Shown: in pieces, positions 11,061 through 23,321 of the stretch
Numbering within the stretch: position 1 is the stretch's first letter
Layout of the letters: each line of letters starts with the position of its first letter
Assembly (NCBI GenBank): GCA_010093605.1
Contig: MU004182.1
Span: 2,093,195 to 2,157,194 of the forward strand
Origin: Lophium mytilinum
Taxonomy: Eukaryota > Ascomycota > Dothideomycetes > Mytilinidiales > Mytilinidiaceae
Length of the DNA stretch: 64,000 nucleotides
Direction of reading: 5' to 3'
Notes under the pieces: model-generated
The model's database searches: none
Told to the model about the DNA's origin: nothing
Seen by the model: the letters and a program-made list of their open reading frames with translations, nothing else
Program-made: the position numbers and the translations under genes

Positions 11061-13544
11061 GCACGCGGATATAGATATATTATTAATTCTAAAGCTAAAA
11101 AAAGGTTAATTTCTATTATATTAAGCCTAAACGTGGTATTATAGTCCCCTTAGTCCTTCTTAATCTCTATTTCCTGTTGTAAATCCTTATTAAACACTCC
11201 TCTCTCTTCTATTACTACTCTCTCTTATTTAATTTAAAGCGCATTACTAACTAAGAATAGCTCCACGCCCTAAGACTGGCTGTAGTTAGGTAGTAGGGGT
11301 ATAGAGAAAGAGGGGGAGTAGGCGTATAGTAAAGGAGAAGAAGAGTACTATAAAATTAGTAAGTATAGAGCACTTAGTAGGCTATAGAATAGAGGTAGAG
11401 GTATAGTAGTCTATAAAGCCGGGGCTATAGAACGTTAGCTAGATACTAGAGTATTAATTTAGGTGTCCCCTGCTACTATAGAGGCTATTCCACGTCCTTA
11501 AGCTATCTACCTCCCCCTTTCTTAAGACTGTAATGTACCTTATAATGTATTTTATAATACATCTTATAATATAGTACCTCTTTCCTCTTCTCTCTTCTTT
11601 CTATTAGTCTTACGCCTATTCTTAGTTGCCTACTTCTTTCTAGCCCTCTCTTCTTTATCCGCACGGGCCTAATTAATTGCATCTTAATCTAAAATAGCAT
11701 CTCTATTAACGCCGAGAGCTATATTAGTAGCTATCTTACGCTTCCGCCGCTTATAGCCTTTAATAGTATTCTTATAGCGTTTCTCTATAATTATCCTTTA
11801 TATATATTAATAAGTATAGAACTTATAGAGCTTTACTTTAGTAGTATTCTAGCGGCTAGAAGTCTAGAAAGTATTATTAGTAAGGCGCCGCACCGTGTAG
11901 GAGAAGCCGCTAAGTGTTTCTAGTATAGTAGAAAGTAGCTAGTATAGTAAGAGAGGTAGTAAGAGAGAGGGGGTGCGTGCTTATATAGAAGCGTTTAGTA
12001 GATTATTAATTATACGCTGCCTATTAAATAGTTCTATGCCTGCCTAATAGTTTATTAGTAATTTTATAAGTAAGAAGTTACTATAGGTATACTTACCTTC
12101 CTCTAGAACGCTTATATATTAGATTTAGTAAATGCCTATCTATAGGCTTCCTTATATATCTTTAAAAATTCTAATTTTATAATACTTTAGCTAGGCCTAG
12201 CCCTTATAAGGTCCTCTACCCCTTCCGCTATGTACGTGTTAAGAGGGCTATAGTTACTAACGTCTAGCGGCTAAGTAATAAAGGTCGTTTAAGATAGAAA
12301 GTAAAAGGGGACTATCTTATAGTCTAATAGCTACTATAAATTATTAGGATCTTTATATACTAAATTACTATTAAATATTAATATCCTCTACTCTTAAGGA
12401 TTCTTAGGCCTAGTATAGGGCTTAAAGATCTAACAGTACTAGGCGCTATAGCGCTTAGTATTAATCTAGCCCGACTTAGTACAGGCGTAATAGAAATCCG
12501 GGTTATCTATATTATACTAGTTGGCCTACTAGTTAGGGCTATTAAATATAATTAATACCTAGGATAAATTAGTAAGTGCCTACGCCATTAAAGTAGGAGG
12601 AATAAGGTGCGTTTTACCTTAATAGATCTACTATTAGCACTAATATATTTAATATAAGTAACCTAGCTATTTCTTCCACTATTAATAATAAATGGCTGCT
12701 TATTCTTAGCGCCTATAATTACTACCTGCCTAGCTATAGCTACGCCTATACTAAAGCTAGTCTTATTAAAGTTCTATATATTCTTTAGCAATATATTATA
12801 CTTCTTTTTAACGCCCTTAAGGTAATTAAAGTAGTTACTAATTCTCTCTATAGAATAAGCTATAAGCTAAGTAAGCTTAATATTTCTTAATATCTTAGTC
12901 TTAAGCTCCGGCTAACGCCCGCAATAGCCTATGCACTAGTTCTTGCCTATAACTTAATCCTGTTTATTTAAAGGGGGGGCTACCTATAATATAATAATAT
13001 AGTTAGCCTATATAGATATATACTTAGGCTAGGGAGGGAAGTCTAAATTAGCCTAAAAGAGGACCTTATTCTATAGGCCCTTCTCCTCTCCTAGTATTAA
13101 TTTCTAGCGATGTTCTTAGGCCTTAAAGCGAGAGGGGCGCCTATTAAATTAGTAATTAGCTATAGAGAGAGGTACTTAAAGAGAGATCTCTATATCTTTC
13201 TAGTAAGCTTTCTTATTCTCTCGGTAGTAGGATGTACTATCTTAAATTTAGCGGGCCTTTTACAAGCGCTATTAATAGTGTTTAAGGGCTAGAAAGGGCA
13301 TTCTAAATAGATAGATTAATAGAGCGTAGTTAAAAGGTAAATATAATTAAGTAAGAGAGAGAGAGAGAGAGAGATAATAGAGAAAAGAAAGGAAAGGGAG
13401 GTAATAGATATTATTAAATTTCGGTAAAAGATAAGAATCCTTATAGTAAGATAAAAATAATAATATAATTTAGGGCGCTAGGCCCTTTTAGGGCTTTATA
13501 TAGCTTTAAAATTAAGTGAATATAACTATTTAAATATATAGGCA

Positions 13545-13656
13545 TAATGCAGCATTAAAAATCAAGTATATAGTAAGGATTTTAGTGAGGGCTTGGCGCT
13601 GGAAGTGCCCCCTGGTTCTCGCTTGTAGGTGATTCTCGTTCAAGGGTGGAAGACGT
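13545..13656. repeat. Right terminal inverted repeat of the transposon relic
   Basis: Partner of the left repeat at about 10956-11060. It ends in GGTGGAAGACGT followed by TA. Divergence from the left arm is mostly transitions, in line with RIP acting on both copies. Confidence 0.85.
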
Positions 13657-13658
13657 TA

Positions 13659-14249
13659 CCCCAGATCATACGGTTCTTTAGGAACGCTGCTCCGGAGTGG
13701 GGCGGACGGGACGGCACGGCGACCACCTCGAAAGCTTTGAGAGGATTCAGAAGGATTCGGAACCCTGGATTCAGCTAGCCGCTGTTGGCCTATCACAATC
13801 GCCCCCTCGTACAGCCTCTAGACGCATCTCGGGGTTCTCGGTCAAGGTGTCACAATGGCTTTCAATCCCTTAGAAACACTCCTTTGGACCAATACTCGAT
13901 TTCACGAAGCTCCCGTCCCGTGTTTCTTAGAAAGCCACCTGCACACGAGCCAGAGGATGCGCTTTTGTGGCTGTACGGAGACGGCGCAGGTCGCGGAGGA
14001 TGTCCAATATGCAGCTTGGTTACACCGAAAGTGGCAGCCAAGGCAAACGACATCATGCAGGCCTCTTATTGCGTTCCGACACCGTGGTTCGCGCAACCGT
14101 CCTGCCTACTACGGTCAAGGTTTCCAGTGCTGTGCCGCGTCCGCGCGATTCATGTGTCGAGTTTCTCAGCTTCAGGAATCTGCTGCGCGCGGCTGTCTTA
14201 ATGCTGAAAACATTGACAGGCGTAGGCTGAAACTTGAGGCTTCGACACA
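13659..14249 (+). other. Promoter region of the nucleoside hydrolase gene
   Basis: Normal base composition resumes immediately after the transposon end. Overlapping open frames between 13785 and 14268 on both strands are without family resemblance and are regarded as chance. The transposon end lies about 590 bases upstream of the start codon. Confidence 0.5.
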
Positions 14250-15360
14250 ATGCTCTCTCGACTGGTGAAAGCAGTGGCCATTGGCGCCTTGCTACCACTC
14301 GGGGCCGTGGACGCAGCTAAGACGAAGAAGTTGATCATCGATACCGATATCTACAGCGGTGTCGAGTGAGTATACCTTGCTTTCTTCCTCTATCCATACT
14401 CATGCTTCTCCCAGCGATACGACCGCGCTGCTCCTCGCCGCAACCCTCCCTCACGCGGAGATCCTCGCTGTTAATGTCAACACCGCATCGTCCTACTCTG
14501 CCCTGGCTGTGTCCGCCATTATCGGGCATTATGGTTACACAGAGGTACCGATTGGTCTGACAAGGCCGTTCACCGATGAGGCCTTTTTCGATAACTTTGG
14601 CTTTATCCGCGGCGAATATTGCAGCAAGGTTGGCTATCACTACTCCAACGGCTCTTTGCCATGGGGCACTGCCGAAGACGCATGGGACCCCGTCGCTCTC
14701 TACCGCAAGACACTGGCCGAACAAGCGGACCACAGCGTGACCGTCGTCAGTCTCGGCTTCTTCCAAAACGTGTGCCGCCTTCCCCTACCCAGCCCCCCTC
14801 GATAGAGCTAACATGTGCTCTATTCCCAGCTCGCGGGCCTCCTCAACTCCACAGGCGATAAATACTCTCCTCTCTCCGGCCCCGACCTCGTTAAGGCGAA
14901 AGTCCTCGAGCTCGTAGTCATGGGCGGCCAGTACCCGTCGGGTGCCGAGTTCAACTTCTTCGGCGGCACGCCGCTCAACACCGCACTGGTGATCAACACC
15001 TGGCCGACCGCCATCACCTTCTCTGGCGACAACGTCAACGTGCTGGCCGGCGCCCGACTGACGCGGGAGGCGCCCTCGACGGACCCAGTCGCTGCGTCGT
15101 ACAAGTGGCAGATTGGATACAATGTCGATTGGCAAACCTGGGATCCATTCGCGGTGTTGTATGCGATTAATGGGCTGGATAAGCTGTTCGTGGCGCAAGG
15201 CCAGGGCGGGCATAACTATGTCTTTCCGAATGGTTCGAATACGTGGGTCTACGACAACACGAAGAACAATCAGCAGTGGTTGAAGCTCAAGATTAGTAAT
15301 GTTACGGCTGCGAACAAGCTGGAGAGTCTATTCTTGAAAGGAGTGAGGAAGTGGGCATGA
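14250..15360 (+). CDS. Secreted inosine-uridine-type nucleoside hydrolase
   Basis: Three exons: 14250-14365, 14415-14769, 14830-15360 (333 residues), with introns of 49 and 60 nt; the second has a clean GCTAAC branch point. Residues 1-22 form a signal peptide (hydrophobic core VAIGALLPLGAV ending DAA), so the enzyme should be secreted or vacuolar. The calcium- and substrate-binding aspartates appear at the start as DTDIYSGVDDTTAL, joined across intron 1, a hallmark of nucleoside hydrolases that cleave the N-glycosidic bond of ribonucleosides. FNFFGGTPLN and the later GGHNYVF fit the active-site region. Likely role: scavenging purines or pyrimidines, or altering extracellular nucleosides. No operon-like partner nearby. 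Confidence 0.9.
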
Positions 15361-16503
15361 TAGGTATGCTGTACGGCACATGGCCAGGTATGCTGATATT
15401 GTGTAAGAGAGGACAAGTATCAGTATTGTCTTCAATATAAGTTCTATTAGAGTATCTGATACTATCAGGTTCTATCGCTCTGTTAGCATAGATATGATAC
15501 TACGCTCAACAGCGTTTACCTTCTTTATTGTTGTGAACTCCCGTTCAATATGACACGTGAGCACGTGATTCATTGATATTGGGATATCCTACCTTCTAGG
15601 GCTATTCTAGACTAGCTAAAATCGCTAAGCCTACGCAAGCCTCGCCGTAAATACTTTGTTTTCCTTAGATAGATTCCTGCATTGAAGCGTCATATATCAC
15701 CCTCCATATATCTTGCGAATATGTAATTTACCAGCAGATTGCAAATGATGCGATGTAACAACCGGCCTGGATTAGAAAGGAGTTGGCATATAAGCTAAAC
15801 TATCCTTTCTTTAAACTTCATATCCGATGACACTGACCCTAACTCGCGGTTGCGAAAGCTGCAAACATCTTATTCAAAAACCAAGAATCCGCGATCAAGA
15901 AACCCCATTAGCGCCATCCTTCCAAAAGTCCAAATACAGAAATCATCAAGCCGCAATAAACCAATCCCCCAGTCTCCAAACCCATTAATAACCATGAAAC
16001 ACGGTCGAAGGTATTGCCTGGACTATGTTGAACTGTAGCAGTCGCCATGATTCCCCTTTCTATGGATATACTTTAACTTCGTAGAAGTGGGTACCTTGGA
16101 AGGATTACAGTTTCAAGTTTTCGGGAAGCTTCAAGATGCTACATGCTCCTCGGTAAATACCTACGCAGCACAACGCGTCGATTTGTAATGTGGTCGTCCG
16201 ACCAGCACGCAATGCCTGCAAAAAGCATGCCATGTCTAGGAGATCGTCTTACATGTCGCTGAACTACTCTCTACCATCAATGGCCCAGCCAGTGAGCATC
16301 AGTAGATTTGATCACTCAACAGTTTAGGAAGACCTACCAATCATCGCGAACTGCTGAACATGGCCTTGCCGGTTTCTTTGAAATCAGATTGCGGGGAATC
16401 AGCGACTTTTTGCAAACAAGCAGCGTATGATTCGTAACATCGACGTAGAAATTAGATGCGTTCTATTTGCCCCCACGGTGTAAACCGGTTCCCTAACATC
16501 CCA
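15361..16503. other. 1.1 kb intergenic region between convergent genes
   Basis: The nucleoside hydrolase and the permease both end here. The frame at 15850-16038 is low in complexity and not protein-like. I see nothing else, though the space is long for two 3' UTRs. Confidence 0.45.
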
Positions 16504-18387
16504 TCACTCATCGTATGTTGCCGGGACCTGCTTTGATCCTAGAGGCACATGGACAAGCTTCGTGACTGTCGTTCCATCGTCCAAAGTAGCTACTGTCTCT
16601 TCAAGACTGCAGCCATTCCGGCGTGGTATCCATACAGTCCAAATATACCAATACAAAACGCCAAACAAAAGACTACAGACAGATTAGCAGATGCCCTATA
16701 CGATTCGAAAAAAAACTCACATAGCAGTTCCTACGAAGGCGTAGCTGACTGCAGAGAGATGTTGTTTCCAATTCAAGCCTTCCCGCGGTACAAATGGTGC
16801 AAATATCACGGATATCGAGTGCGCGATCTGAAACCCAACCGCTGGAAGAAACGCGCGATAAGGCCTCTTCAGATCTGGTCTTTTGAATCGAAGCCATATT
16901 AAACCAGCGGAGCTGGCTATGGAGAAGAACTGCCCTGGATAACCCTCAACGTCCAGGATAAAGGAGTAGATGTTGGCAGCAGGAATGCTGATAACCAGGA
17001 AAGATGGGATGTAATGCGTGATCAGAGCGCCCATGGGAGCTCCGAAGGGTCTTGAAGATGAGATGAATTGTGAGAAAGGAAGGAATCCTTGTCGCGCTAT
17101 CTCTTGTATAACTCGAGCCTGTAGTATGTCAGAATGCTTTGCACAGTGAATGTCCCATCACACTTACGTGGCTGAATGTCACAACCATGACATTTCCCGC
17201 CGCCGAGGTTGCTATTGCGAGTGGTAGCAGTACTCTTCCCAAATCGGTACCGAGAATTCTTTCAAAAAATAGAGCAGCGATCAGTTCCCCGGAATCTTTT
17301 ATATCTTCAATTGGCACAACGAGGAAATAGGCAACGTTGACTAGGAGATATAAAATGCAAGACGTTATGAGTGCAGTTGTGGCGGCTGATTTCAACGTTT
17401 TTACTGGATTCTTAACCTCGTTGAGGACACTGTTGACGTTGGAGAGGCCGGCATACGAGTAGGAAACCTTGAACATCGCCGTGGAGATGATTCCCCAGTT
17501 CCATACAGAACCCTCCCAGATATAGTTGCTGTTGATCTTGATATGAGATGCGCCGTCTATGCCCTCATTACTCCGGAAAAGAACCACGAAGAGGCTTGTG
17601 AAGACCATGAAGATAGCCAGAGCGATTTTGACCCAGCCAAGCACATTCTGGATCAAGATGCCTGTCTTCAGAAAGCAGCTGTGCATGATAACGACAGTGG
17701 TCAGTAGTCCAAGGCCAAGAAGCTTTCCTTCGAACTGCGAGGGCTCTCGTTTGAAAGCATATAGGACATACTCGCCGAACACAATGCAGTTGGAGGCTGT
17801 GAAACCAAGAAGCACGGAGCGGACTGCGATGAGAATAGAAGCTAAGAATCGCGGGCGTCGATAGACGAACTCGAGGTACACTTTGTCCCCTTTGTACAAT
17901 CAGCATCATGTAAGGGTAGACATTGGAAAGCAGCGCCCACCTCCGGACCTTGGTAACATGCACCCGTATCTGATGAATTGCTCTTAGATATGCCTAAGGT
18001 ATTTTTATGCGTGACTCACTCTAAACTGATTGCTAAGCCCAACCAAGCTATGAGAGCGCCGGCTACCCAGAGCATCAATGTGATTCCTATACTCCCCACC
18101 GACTGCACAATTGCGCCGGGAGTCGCGAAAATTCCGCTGCCTATGACACGCGACATGATCAGGATATATGCGCTGCTCCATCCCAGGTTGCGGCCCAGCA
18201 CGGCCGTCTCTGGAAGGACGTCATTCTCCACCGACCGATCAAGAAGGTTATTGTGGGCAAGTGGCGCCTCTTCTTCATCTATTAGAGATTTGGATGTGCT
18301 GTCGTAGCTGGCTATGCTGCTGCTCGGAGAAGCGCGGCGGAGTAGCGGTTCCTGGTCGGCGGCGGTGGGGGATGATGAAGACGCCAT
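16504..18387 (-). CDS. APC-superfamily amino acid permease (methionine/L-type amino acid transporter-like)
   Basis: Five exons: 18387-18020, 17969-17941, 17889-17168, 17118-16721, 16672-16504 (561 residues). All four introns are 48-51 nt; exon 2 is only 29 nt and encodes YGCMLPRSGG-like residues. The N-terminal 75 residues are cytosolic and serine-rich. SRVIGSGIFATPGAI is the unwound first helix of APC transporters that contacts the substrate backbone. About 12 membrane helices follow. EYGCMLPRSGGDKVYLEFVY and SYSYAGLSNVN are typical of fungal high-affinity methionine permease and LAT-like families, which import amino acids by proton symport. Exact substrate is inference. Confidence 0.92.
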
Positions 18388-19342
18388 CCCGGAAGGGTTG
18401 CGAGACGTCGGCGATGGGGGAACAGACTGGAGGGCATACGAGACGACGTCCGCTGTAGAGAAGGTTATACAGACTGCACGAAAGGTGAATGAGTAATGGT
18501 AAATCTAATCGTCAGCGAAGCGTCTAGCACGAGACATGATGCTTGGGCGTGTGACCAATCATCCGGCGAGCATTGCGAGACAGAACAAGCATGTTGAGAC
18601 CATATCTTTGCAAAAGTGCAGGAGTGACCCAAAGGAAAGGATGGTCGGTCGCACGCTTCATAGCTCATCTTGATGAGTTGTGGCGTAAGATGGCGTGCGA
18701 GACGTGGGGGGACGGCCTTTACTAATCACTGTCGCCAGAGGCCTAGGACTAGTGGGGAGGGTCATCGCATCTTGGGAAACGCTGGTGTTCCAACTGAGGC
18801 TTTCCAGAGGCCCCTTGCCAGCTATCAGCTTGGTGTTTTAGATGTGGGCTCAGCCCGAGGTCGGACTCAATACCCTGGTGCGCTAGGAATATTCACATGA
18901 CTGTCTGGGGCTCTCAATCACAACCCCAGCACTTGGGTTTGATAACCATGTTAGCTGTTCTCGCGCTCGTATGTCATGCACCGCAAACTTGAGATGGAAA
19001 TGGTGATCTTACCTGCAAATGGTACACGCTGTACAGGCTATAAGAGTCTTCGAACTAGTATCATCTAATTCTGTTGAGGAAAACCAGAAGGTTGAAGGTG
19101 GTGTAGATAGAGGACCTTTGGGATGGGTGTGGTAAACGAGACGAGCTACACGGACGCGTGAGGAATTCCTTTGGAGAGAGCTCGTGCAATGAGGTTCATT
19201 ATTCAGCTACTCGACCTAGACTTTTTTTTCTCCCAAGAAGCAAAGTCAAAATTCTTACACTTGCCTCCCAGAAAATCCGTGAACGCCATCATCCGATGCC
19301 ATTGCGAGAAGAGGTATCTGTGTAAGGAGACGAAAGACCTGC
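18388..19342. other. Intergenic region (permease promoter)
   Basis: About 950 bases upstream of the minus-strand permease and downstream of NOP7. No gene-like frame. The frames at 18168-18458 and 18314-18496 overlap the permease 5' end on the other strand and are shadows. Confidence 0.5.
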
Positions 19343-21547
19343 CTATTTGCCCCCCTTCACAGACTCGAGCTTTCTCCTCTTCTTTCTCAAGAGCTCAGAC
19401 TCCTTGTCGCGCTTGTTCGCACCGTACTCGATCCTGTTTAAGAGTTTCCTCTTCTTCTGCGGGAGCATCATTTTCAGCCTCTCCTTCTCTTCAGCCTCCT
19501 CTCGCCTCTTCTTGGCAAACTTCTTCCGTGCTTCCGCAGTCTTGCTCTTCGTCTGCGCGTTCCCGTTCAGAGCTTCTACGGGCACGCCTTTGGCTTCTGC
19601 TTCGAGCTCGCGCTGATGCTGCAGTCGCACTTCCTCAGTTTCTGACACTTCAGAGTCCGACTCCTCCGAGAAACCGTCAAATTCCTCGTCTGGCGTCGGC
19701 TCGTCCTCGTCTTCGTCTTCGTCTTCAGACGCAGATCTAGCGATATCCATACCCTCACCCGGCTCAATGGATCCTTCGCGATCGAGAAGCACGTCAAGCG
19801 ACTTTCGTTTTGCATGCAGTTTGGGTGGAGCCGCACTCTCAAGTTCGCTTTCTTCAGCGTCCTCACCGTTTTCAATCTGCGCTTCCTCTTCTTCGAACTC
19901 TTCTGCCTCGCCTTCGAGCTCCTGTTCGGCGAGTGGCGCCGTGGGGTCGTACTGCCCTTTCTTGGGCTTGACCCATGGACTGAGATGAGGGGGTAGCGTA
20001 GCCCCAGGAGAATACAGATCAGGCCTTTGAAGCTTGCCCAGGTTCACGCAGTCCCAAACCCACTGCGGCTGAACATACGTTCGGCCTGGGACCGTAGCGC
20101 GCGGCCACCCTACTGCGGGTTTGGCACCAGCACCCTCTCCTTCTGTAGCCGGAGCAGCGTCAGGAGCAGCAGGTAGTGACTCTCTTGGAAGAGGGGGTCG
20201 ATCGACGATCTGATGCGTAATAGCCGGGTCTAGTTCATTAGTGGTAAAGGCTCCATCGCCAAGAATGCCGTCCCAACCGACTCTTCTACAGCCGAATGCC
20301 TTGAGTAAGAACTCTAGGGGTTGCCGTGGAGTTTCGCGGGACAGATAGATGGTGAATTGTGAGAAAAGAGTCGAAGTTTCGACCCCGTTCGCCTGTGGCT
20401 GTGGTAAAACATCCGCGTCTTGACCTGTAATCTCGAACGTATCAATGGCCTCTGTGGATTCCTCCTCTCCATTCGCAACAACTAGAGCTGCAGAGTCCTC
20501 GTTCTCTTCTTCGGGTGCTGGCAGCTCCGCAAGTTTGTCTGCTTCGGCTTGCGCTGCTGCTGAGGTGACAGCCTTCGGCGCATCCCCGTTCGCGTTGAGT
20601 GCATCATCAACAGCAGACTGAGCCGAATCCAGCCCTTTCCCTTCTAGTATAAACGCTGCAAGTTCTCCTCCGCGCTCGTCGCTACCCGCGTTGAATCTTG
20701 GCGGGTAGACGAGGCCAACGGAAGTGTAGAGCCTAAAGTTGATAAAGCCGAGTAAGGTCGTGTAGAACTCAACAAAGGTACCCATTATCCGAAAATCGAT
20801 ATCTCCAGTGACATTCTGAACAAACTTGTATGGGACAAGCCAGAGGATGTCTTGGCCTTGAATCGTAGCCTGGTAGTAAATGCCCTTGATCGACAGGAAA
20901 GACTTCTTGAGGGAGTGAGATATAATCAGGTAGTGCTCGAATTCCAGACACAGCCGTTGGCAAAGTGCGATAGTTTTGGGAGGCACCGCAGAAGTAGAGG
21001 GCAAGTTCGCGAAGAGAAACAACATGGACAGAGCATCATCCAGATCTCGGAGGGCATCGACGAAGGTAGGGTATCGCTCCTTTATGATGTGGTCTAGAGT
21101 CATCTTCGGTGTCAGGTTTTTCTCCAAGCGCGCAGCATCTCCAGCTTCTCCTCGACCGAGGGCGCGTCCAATCTTTTTCGCAAGAGCCTTGTGGTCCCGA
21201 AACTTGTTAAGAAGAGGTTCGTGAAGGAGGTACTGTATGTCTTTCGTGTAGTAAAAAGTTGTGGAGGCCGTAGAGCTTTTTGAGACCTTTTTCTTGTTTC
21301 GCGGTTCGCGAGGGTATATGCCTGGAGGCAGATATTAGCAAATCTGCTCATAGCGACCTAAAATTAGAGAGTCTACCTTTGAAGATACATAGCCGTCGGA
21401 AGTCTGGCAGCGAAATCTGCAACTTTTTGACTGCGCGGGTTCTGGTGATGAAGTTTTTGGCCGCGCCGGCGGTTCCTGGGACTTGAATTAGCATATAATA
21501 CTGTGCTGTTGGGCTCCAATCATACCTTTCTTCTTTATTCGGCCCAT
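19343..21547 (-). CDS. NOP7: Pescadillo homolog, ribosome biogenesis factor
   Basis: Three exons: 21547-21526, 21475-21377, 21321-19343 (699 residues), with introns of 50 and 55 nt placed close to the 5' end. The protein starts MGRIKKKG and continues through [29 protein letters not shown] (split over exons), diagnostic of pescadillo. The N-terminal pescadillo domain spans about residues 5-290. An acidic alanine/glutamate-rich insert precedes a BRCT domain near 355-470, which contains the conserved tryptophan in [11 protein letters not shown]. The C-terminus is a charged coiled coil ending in lysine-rich nuclear and nucleolar signals. It works in the PeBoW/Nop7-Erb1-Ytm1 complex in 27S pre-rRNA processing for the 60S subunit. 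The acidic inserts make it longer than the yeast protein. Confidence 0.97.
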
Positions 21548-21811
21548 TGTGAAGAGTTGAGTCCAGATTGTTGCAGATGGCTGGGGGAAGAGCAGCTCGA
21601 AAAGTTGCGGGACGAAGCCGAAAAAAATGCGGCGGGCGGTGCAAACGATGCAAAGTGGCGTATTTAGGCGTGACTATTCTCCGCGATCCGGCAGGCAGCT
21701 TGGCAGACCTCGAAACACCAAAGGTCCAGGTCTAGATACATTTCAGAACCCAATTGGGCCTGCGCGATTTTCTGAGTCCCCATGGATACGCTGACGAGGT
21801 AGCCTGCTACT
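21548..21811. promoter_or_regulatory. Short bidirectional promoter between NOP7 and GAB1
   Basis: The start codons of NOP7 (minus) and GAB1 (plus) lie only 264 bases apart in head-to-head orientation, so both promoters must share this interval. No TATA box is obvious. This arrangement is common for housekeeping genes. Co-expression is inference. Confidence 0.75.
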
Positions 21812-23321
21812 ATGGCTATTGACAAGCAGAAGGCGATTCTTTTCGGCGCTGCAGCTGCAGTGAGGCTGCTCCTGTTCACTGCCTTTCCGTCCTTACCGAA
21901 CCTCCTCACGGGTCGCGTTGAGATCTCCACGCCTGTCACGAGCTTCAAGAGATGTATGCGCTCTAGAAATTGCTCTTCTGGTCGATTTAGGGTTTTCTGA
22001 CTCTAACGCTGTCATTAGTACAAGAAGGACTCTTCTTATATACCCACAATGTCTCTCCATACGATGGAGGAGTCTTCCACCAGGTCCGTAACTCAGTGCC
22101 ATGTATGAAGAATTTGTGCTCACCTTCCCAGGCTCCCTTACTCCTACCTCTCTTCTCCCTCCTACCAAACCCATCCACGCAACCATTTGCGACGAATCTG
22201 CTATACACAATTGTAGACCTGCTTGGCGCCAGTGCGCTCATGCAGATTGCCGAGAGCGGGCAGTCTGTGTCTTCGAGGCTTTTTACATCCCCGAGGAAAG
22301 CTTTGAGATGGAGTAACATAGCAATAGGAGCGAGGTATGGACGAGTGATGCATACGTTTGGGATATGGCTAATGGAGAGCAGTTTCTTGTTTAGCCCGTT
22401 TACGATTGCGACTTGCATTGCTAGACCAACGTCAGCGTTGGCCAACTTTTTCGTCCTTAGTTCGATTGCGAAAGCGACTCAGGGAGCGAGTATAACCTCT
22501 ATTCTTGCACTGGCCTTCGCGTCATACCTGTCCTTCCATCCGATCCTACTCTTTCCGCCGCTACTCCTAATCCTATATGACGCGTATGCGGGCTCGTCGA
22601 AGGGCCCGTCAAATCCGTTGGCCTTCTCCCTGGTACACATCGGTGGCCTCGCCGCGGCTTTAGGCATGCTACTTTACCTCTCGGCCATTCTGACCGGATC
22701 ATGGGAATTTCTTGCTGCGACATATGGAGTGCGACTGCTGCTTCCCGACCTCACACCTAACGTTGGATTATGGTGGTACTTCTTCACTGAGATGTTCGAT
22801 TCGTTCCGCGAGTTCTTCCTTGGCGTGTTCTGGCTACACATACTCTCATACGTTGGAGGTCTCACGATTCGATTACGGCAGCAGCCCTTGTTCGTTGTAA
22901 CATCATTGCTTGGTATTTTTGCAATATTCCAGCCTTACCCTAGCATCGCGGATAGTTCGTTGTACCTAGCACTGGTGCCACTTTACAGACACGTATTCCC
23001 ATGTGAGTCTCACCCTCGCCACTCCCATGTTGAAGATGGCAATATCAGTCTACACAACGTCCTCTTACTGACATGTAACTAGTGATGAGATACAGCTTCT
23101 TAGCTTCTTCCACCCTTCTCTACGCTTCCTTCCTCGGACCGGCGTTTTACTATCTTTGGATCTACGCGGGGTCTGGAAACGCCAACTTTTTCTATGCCAT
23201 TACGTTGGTCTGGAGTCTTGGACTTTCTGTGGTGGTCGGAGATTCATTGTACGCCGTGCTCAGGGATGAATGGGAGGTTGAGAGACCAGAAATGCGGGGC
23301 AAAGAGGTTAGACGCATATAA
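21812..23321 (+). CDS. GAB1: GPI transamidase subunit PIG-U / GAB1 (CDC91)
   Basis: Four exons: 21812-21953, 22019-22083, 22132-23002, 23083-23321 (438 residues), introns 65, 48, 80 nt. It is a polytopic endoplasmic reticulum protein with about nine hydrophobic helices. The join between exons 2 and 3 makes the luminal signature SPYDGGVFHQ followed by APLLL, the best-known motif of PIG-U. WWYFFTEMFDSFREFF and QPYPSIADSSLY in the second half are also typical. The protein is part of the transamidase that attaches GPI anchors to proteins and is thought to help bind the lipid anchor. Length fits the family. Head-to-head with NOP7. Confidence 0.96.

Larger units (their letters stand above)
10954..13658 (-). 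mobile_element. RIP-degraded Fot1/pogo-type (Tc1-mariner superfamily) DNA transposon
   Basis: A 2.7 kb AT-rich block bounded by inverted repeats. The left end 10956 to about 11060 and the reverse complement of the right end, about 13545-13656, share ACGTCTTCCACC at the tip, then GAGAATCACCTAC, GCCAAG and AAAATCCTTACTATATAC. TA dinucleotides flank both tips (10954-10955 and 13657-13658), as expected for this superfamily. On the minus strand a decayed DDE transposase can be read. Around 12378-12364 RILIF is followed by N-S-N where DGH is expected. Near 12273-12259 PLDV is preceded by TAG where pogo/Fot1 proteins have a glutamine (QPLDV). The changes fit G-to-A and C-to-T mutation. A (GA)n run lies at about 13352-13372. 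No intact gene remains. Confidence 0.85.

Noticed and set aside
13785-14268. Overlapping open frames upstream of the nucleoside hydrolase
   Set aside because: Several frames on both strands are open at once without family similarity; this is a sign of GC-rich non-coding DNA.
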